Position numbers and translations under genes: made by a program. From UBA4582 sp002389265 (GTDB lineage Bacteria > Pseudomonadota > Gammaproteobacteria > Pseudomonadales > Azotimanducaceae), in the NCBI GenBank assembly GCA_943788825.1, contig CALSRT010000002.1, positions 868,001 to 932,000 of the forward strand: DNA of 64,000 nucleotides. Reading direction: 5' to 3'. The notes under the pieces were generated by a model. It ran no database searches and was not told the DNA's origin. It saw only the letters and a program-made list of their open reading frames with translations. The first letter of the stretch is position 1. Each line of letters starts with the position of its first letter. Below, one piece after another: positions 60,344-64,000 of this stretch.

Positions 60344-60976
60344 ATGCAGGATCGAATGACTATTGCAGTGACCAAAGGCGACCGCATTGTTGGGCAGCAG
60401 TTGGCGCTGCTGGCACAGATCGGCATAGAGCCGCACGATGATATGCTGACTTCGCGTAAGTTGGTGTTCACGACGAAGCACCCCAACGTTGAGTTGTTAT
60501 TGTTGCGCGGCTCTGATGTTGCCACATACGTGGAGCACGGCATCGCTGATCTGGGTATGGCCGGTAGAGATGTCCTGCTGGAGCATGGTGAGGAAGGATA
60601 CTATCAACCCCTTGATCTCAAATTGGGGCGCTGCCGTATCATGGTTGCGGGTTTGAAGGACGAGCCGCCGCTCCCGGGACGGTTGAGAATCGCCACAAAA
60701 TTTATCAAAACGGCGAAGCAGTACTACGCCGAGCAGGGCGTGCAGGTCGATATCATCAAGCTTTATGGAGCGATGGAATTGGCGCCGGTGACGGGCCTTG
60801 CGCACAGAATCGTCGACATCGTTGAGACGGGCAATACCTTGAAGGCGAATGGTCTGGTGGCGATGGAGCACATTGCAGACGTGAGTACGCGGCTGATCGT
60901 CAACAAGACGGCCATGAAAATGAAATATTCGACTATTCATCAGTTGATTGAACAATTGCGTGGCGTCGTAGGCTAA
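60344..60976 (+). CDS. hisG: ATP phosphoribosyltransferase, short form
   Basis: HisG (210 residues) starts histidine synthesis by joining ATP and PRPP. VTKGDRI opens the fold, GMAGRDVLLEHG follows, and the PRPP motif is DIVETGNTLKANGL. The C-terminal regulatory domain of long HisG proteins is missing, so the enzyme belongs to the short form, which works only with the HisZ regulatory subunit; hisZ is not in this window. It lies nine bases after murA and 54 before hisD. Confidence 0.97.
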   Translation: MQDRMTIAVTKGDRIVGQQLALLAQIGIEPHDDMLTSRKLVFTTKHPNVELLLLRGSDVATYVEHGIADLGMAGRDVLLEHGEEGYYQPLDLKLGRCRIMVAGLKDEPPLPGRLRIATKFIKTAKQYYAEQGVQVDIIKLYGAMELAPVTGLAHRIVDIVETGNTLKANGLVAMEHIADVSTRLIVNKTAMKMKYSTIHQLIEQLRGVVG

Positions 60977-61029
60977 TTAACAGGGCCCCTAGCCAGTCTT
61001 CGGGTTGTTCGGCGAGGCAGACATATTTT

Positions 61030-62346
61030 ATGAAACTGATTAAACAACTCAATACCCTTGATCCAGGGTTTCCTGACGCCTTAGATGCGCTGCTCGGAAT
61101 TCAGGCTGAAAACCATCAGAATGTTTACCCGATTGTGCGGAAAATCGTCAATGACGTTCGGCGTGAGGGTGATGCTGAATTGCTGGCGTTGACCATCAAG
61201 CTGGATCGCCTGCCGGTCACCTCGGCGGCGGAACTTGAGATAAGCCCAGAAAGAATGGCGGCTGCCCTGCAGAGTATTGACGCTTTGGTGAGAGCTGCGC
61301 TAGAAGCTTCGATCGAGCGTGTCCGTTTTTATCATGAAGAGCAGAAACGAGCTGGTGGCGGACATCAAGACTGGGGCTACACTGATAGCGAGGGTAACCA
61401 GCTCGGGCAGATTGTCAGGGCCATGGAGCGCGTGGGTGTTTACGTCCCCGGTGGCAAGGCGGCTTACCCGTCCTCGGTGATTATGACGGTCGTTCCGGCC
61501 AAAGTAGCAGGTGTCAGCCAAGTTATTCTGGTAGTTCCGACGCCCGATGGGCAAGTCAGCGAGTTATTGCTCGCGGCTGCCTGTCTGTGTGGTGTTGATC
61601 GGCTATTCACCGTTGGTGGTGCGCAAGCGATAGCGGCGCTGGCCTATGGAACAGAGTCTATCCCCAAGGTCGATAAAATTGTCGGGCCGGGTAATATCTA
61701 TGTCGCTACCGCGAAGGAGTTGGTCTTCGGCGATGTGGGTATCGATATGATTGCGGGCCCCTCAGAGGTGGTCATCGTCGCTGATGCTGGGGTTGACCCC
61801 GAATGGCTGGTGATGGATATGTTCGCTCAGGCTGAGCATGATGAACTAGCGCAGGCGGTGTTGATTTCAACCGATGAAAGCTTGCTTGAGCGGGTGACAG
61901 AATTGATTGCAGAGAGGCTGCCTGGCATGGCCCGTGAAGGGATTATCCAGCGTTCGATTGGTGATCGTGGCGCCTTGATTCTGGCTCAGAATGACGATGA
62001 AATTGCCGCCATCGTCAATAAAATCGCACCCGAGCATCTAGAGCTTGCGCTGCAGAACCCCGATGAGTTGCTGCCCAGAATTAAACATGCAGGCGCTATT
62101 TTTATCGGCAAGCACAGCGCCGAGGCCGTTGGCGACTATAGTGCCGGACCAAGTCATGTGTTGCCTACCAGTGGCACCGCCAGGTTTGCTTCCGCCTTGG
62201 GCGTTTATGACTTTCAGGTGCGCAGTTCGGTGATTCGGTGTTCTGCCGCGGGTGCGGTGAGTTTGAGTCGTGACGCGGCTATTCTTGCCGTTGAGGAGGG
62301 CCTGGAAGCACATGCACGGTCAGCCGAGTTTCGGGTTCAGGGGTAG
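61030..62346 (+). CDS. hisD: Histidinol dehydrogenase
   Basis: HisD (438 residues) carries out the last two oxidations to histidine with NAD+ and zinc. Motifs are VGVYVPGGKAAYPSSVIM, then VGGAQAIAALAYGTE and GPGNIYVATAKELVFG, AGPSEVVIVAD, the zinc site MFAQAEHD and the catalytic block GDYSAGPSHVLPTSGTARF. Length is typical. It follows hisG as in many gammaproteobacteria, but hisC does not follow; zapE does. Confidence 0.97.
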   Translation: MKLIKQLNTLDPGFPDALDALLGIQAENHQNVYPIVRKIVNDVRREGDAELLALTIKLDRLPVTSAAELEISPERMAAALQSIDALVRAALEASIERVRFYHEEQKRAGGGHQDWGYTDSEGNQLGQIVRAMERVGVYVPGGKAAYPSSVIMTVVPAKVAGVSQVILVVPTPDGQVSELLLAAACLCGVDRLFTVGGAQAIAALAYGTESIPKVDKIVGPGNIYVATAKELVFGDVGIDMIAGPSEVVIVADAGVDPEWLVMDMFAQAEHDELAQAVLISTDESLLERVTELIAERLPGMAREGIIQRSIGDRGALILAQNDDEIAAIVNKIAPEHLELALQNPDELLPRIKHAGAIFIGKHSAEAVGDYSAGPSHVLPTSGTARFASALGVYDFQVRSSVIRCSAAGAVSLSRDAAILAVEEGLEAHARSAEFRVQG

Positions 62347-62351
62347 CATCG

Positions 62352-63479
62352 GTGGATATGAGACTCCACGGACCTGCCAAAACCTATCTGGCCGTCGTTG
62401 CCAGCGGCGAGATCCAGTCTGACAGTGCGCAGCTTGAGGCAGTAGAGCACCTGCAGCGATTGTATGAGGCTCTGACGGCATTAAAACCGACGTCTAGCAT
62501 ATCGGAAGCAGGCTGGCTCGGGCGCCTGCTCGGCCGGCAGACGCGACATAGGCCGCAGGACTTGATTAAGGGTTTGTACTTCTGGGGTGGTGTTGGGCGC
62601 GGCAAGACCTATCTGATGGATCTGTTTTATGAGTCATTACCGTTTGCCGAGAAGCGGCGAATGCACTTCCATCGGTTTATGCGCCATGTTCACCAGCAGC
62701 TGCACCTGCTCCAAGGTGAGCCGAACCCGCTGCGCAAAATCGCCCGAGATTTTGCCCAACAGTGCCGTGTTCTGTGTTTTGACGAATTTTTTGTCTCGGA
62801 CATTACCGATGCGATGATATTGGCTGGTCTGCTGGATGCCCTGTTCCAGCAGGGTGTGGTGCTGGTTGCGACCTCTAACGTGGCGCCGGTGAATCTTTAC
62901 CGTGATGGCCTGCAGCGGAGCAAATTTCTACCCGCGATTGCGCTGCTTGATGCGAATACGACAATTTTGAACGTTGATGGCGGCGTCGATTATCGCTTGC
63001 GGGTACTCCAAGATGCGGAAATCTATCATGCGCCGTTGGATGCGCAGGCGGATGAGGGGTTGGCGCGGAGTTTTAAGGCGTTATCGCCGGATATGGGCGA
63101 GTCTGCTGTATTGCTTGAGATCGAAGGGCGGCACATACCGACTCGTTATTGTGGCGATGGTGTGGTGTGGTTTGAGTTCAGCGCTTTGTGCGAAGGACCG
63201 AGAAGTCAAAATGACTATATTGAGTTAGCGATGCTATACCAAACGGTGCTCGTGAGTAATGTGCCGCAGTTTACCGTGGATCGTGAAGATGCCGCCCGCA
63301 GATTCATCAGTCTGGTAGATGAGTTCTATGACCATAATGTGAAATTAATCTTGTCTGCGGCAGTGTCAGTACTTGAGCTGTACCAGGGCGAGCGGCTGGT
63401 CTTCGAGTTCCAGCGTACCCAAAGCCGCTTGCAAGAAATGCAGTCGGAGGAGTATCTGGCGCGTGAACACCACCCCTGA
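62352..63479 (+). CDS. zapE: AFG1-like ATPase ZapE
   Basis: ZapE (375 residues) is an AFG1-family P-loop ATPase linked to Z-ring stability during late constriction. Walker A is GGVGRGKTYLMDLFYESLP, Walker B CFDEFFVSDITDAM, sensor 1 LVATSNVAP. The C-terminal stretch SLVDEFYDHNVKLILSA is also typical. I use GTG 62352, eight bases after AGGGG; an ATG two codons later is the alternative. In other gammaproteobacteria it likewise precedes rplM-rpsI. Confidence 0.95.
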   Translation: MDMRLHGPAKTYLAVVASGEIQSDSAQLEAVEHLQRLYEALTALKPTSSISEAGWLGRLLGRQTRHRPQDLIKGLYFWGGVGRGKTYLMDLFYESLPFAEKRRMHFHRFMRHVHQQLHLLQGEPNPLRKIARDFAQQCRVLCFDEFFVSDITDAMILAGLLDALFQQGVVLVATSNVAPVNLYRDGLQRSKFLPAIALLDANTTILNVDGGVDYRLRVLQDAEIYHAPLDAQADEGLARSFKALSPDMGESAVLLEIEGRHIPTRYCGDGVVWFEFSALCEGPRSQNDYIELAMLYQTVLVSNVPQFTVDREDAARRFISLVDEFYDHNVKLILSAAVSVLELYQGERLVFEFQRTQSRLQEMQSEEYLAREHHP

Positions 63480-63508
63480 TGAGCTCTAAATTAGCTCGGT
63501 GTGTACTA

Positions 63509-63531
63509 TTGCCGGTTTTGGCAAGGTTTTT
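63509..63531 (+). terminator. Intrinsic terminator between zapE and rplM
   Basis: TTGCC, a six-base loop, then GGCAA form a 5-bp stem followed by GGTTTTT, about 30 bases after the zapE stop. A second small hairpin (GAGCT/AGCTC) lies just upstream at 63481-63497. The elements separate the his/zapE unit from the ribosomal protein operon. A further stem (CCTGG/CCAGG) near 63590 in the rplM leader might serve ribosomal-protein feedback, but this is uncertain. Confidence 0.55.
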
Positions 63532-63632
63532 CCCGTGGATTTGTGTTGCACGGAGTTGCGGGGTTGGTTAACATGCGCCCTCGCGAAATCCTGGTTGAGC
63601 CAGGTGTGTTTTTCCAACATAACGGTTTATCC

Positions 63633-64000
63633 ATGAAAACAATATCAGCCAAAAAAGAAACAGCGAAGCACAGTTGGTACGTCGTCGACGCCACTGATAA
63701 GACCCTGGGCCGGATGGCGACAGAGATTGCCAACCGTCTGCGTGGTAAGCATAAAGCCGAATTTACCCCCCATGTTGATACCGGTGATTATATCGTCGTT
63801 GTCAACGCCGAGAAGGTGCGGGTGACGGGCAACAAAACCACTGACAAGGTGTATTACCACCACACAGGTTTCCCTGGCGGTATCAAGTCGATTACTTTTG
63901 ACAAGTTGATTGATAAGGCGCCGGAGCGAATTATCCAAAAAGCGGTCAAGGGTATGATGCCGAAGAACAAGCTCAGTTATTCAATGCTAACGAAACTGAA
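63633..64000 (+). CDS. rplM: 50S ribosomal protein L13 (truncated by window end)
   Basis: L13 is an early-assembly protein of the large ribosomal subunit. The visible 122 codons read MKTISAKKETAKHSWYVVDA, TLGRMATEIANRLRGKHKAE and TGDYIVVVNAEKVRVTGNKT, then KVYYHHTGFPGGIKS and VKGMMPKNKLSYSML, closely matching E. coli L13 (142 residues). The last 20 or so residues and the stop lie beyond the window. rpsI normally follows. Confidence 0.97.
   Translation, partial: MKTISAKKETAKHSWYVVDATDKTLGRMATEIANRLRGKHKAEFTPHVDTGDYIVVVNAEKVRVTGNKTTDKVYYHHTGFPGGIKSITFDKLIDKAPERIIQKAVKGMMPKNKLSYSMLTKL

Noticed and set aside
60344..60976. HisG as a truncated, broken gene
   Set aside because: The missing C-terminal domain is the normal state of the short-form, HisZ-dependent enzyme; active-site motifs are intact.

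Overview
The window reads as a chromosomal segment of a gammaproteobacterium, probably an aerobic, aquatic, uncultivated-type lineage. The right half carries the classic gammaproteobacterial order gatCAB / mreBCD-maf-rng-yhdP-nit / darP-mgtE-NPr-rapZ-ptsN-hpf-rpoN-lptB-lptA-lptC / mlaFEDCB-ibaG-murA-hisG-hisD-zapE-rplM. The left end (TonB-dependent receptor, crotonases, 2-hydroxychromene-2-carboxylate-isomerase-like proteins) is typical of heterotrophic marine gammaproteobacteria. No tRNA, rRNA, CRISPR array, prophage or insertion sequence was recognised.

Layout. (1) 1-9.4 kb, metabolic accessory genes: a TonB-dependent receptor with a clear terminator, a three-gene crotonase/isomerase operon, a gene-poor kilobase, an alkaline-ceramidase-like membrane protein, a second crotonase and a GST. 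(2) 9.4-13.7 kb: a secreted M20 peptidase, then panB-panC-coaX with 4-nt overlaps (pantothenate to CoA). (3) 14.1-28.3 kb: a tightly packed seven-gene redox operon, the most notable part of the window. It encodes an FAD/NAD(P) oxidoreductase fused to two cyclic-nucleotide-binding domains and a four-cluster ferredoxin; a dihaem cytochrome b with two HX13H pairs; an FHA-TM-decahaem cytochrome c; a lipoprotein with two GlcG/HbpS haem-binding-type domains; an outer-membrane beta-barrel; a decahaem cytochrome with a C-terminal LVIVD propeller; and a c554-type cytochrome. Together these hold 24 CxxCH motifs plus one CX4CH. A CRP-like palindrome lies upstream. I do not recognise this combination as a described system; the likeliest reading is a trans-envelope electron conduit. 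(4) 28.5-34.2 kb: a frameshifted amidohydrolase, a fatty-acid desaturase, a Cse60-like small protein, an SDR, a Tat-exported VanY-like peptidase and a DUF1499 protein. (5) 34.2-64 kb: conserved cell-envelope, translation and histidine genes listed above, ending inside rplM.

How the genes work together. The right half is an envelope-building block: MreBCD (shape), LptABC (LPS transport), MlaFEDCB (phospholipid asymmetry), MurA (peptidoglycan) and YhdP. The redox operon would need a cytochrome c maturation system encoded elsewhere.

Anomalies. Short tandem duplications (10-26 bp units, 2-6 copies) recur in at least eight places, mostly between genes. The NPr (ptsO) gene and the amidohydrolase each carry an apparent single-base frameshift. 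mreC seems to begin at an ATT codon. tldD/pmbA and kdsD/kdsC are missing from positions where related genomes often keep them.
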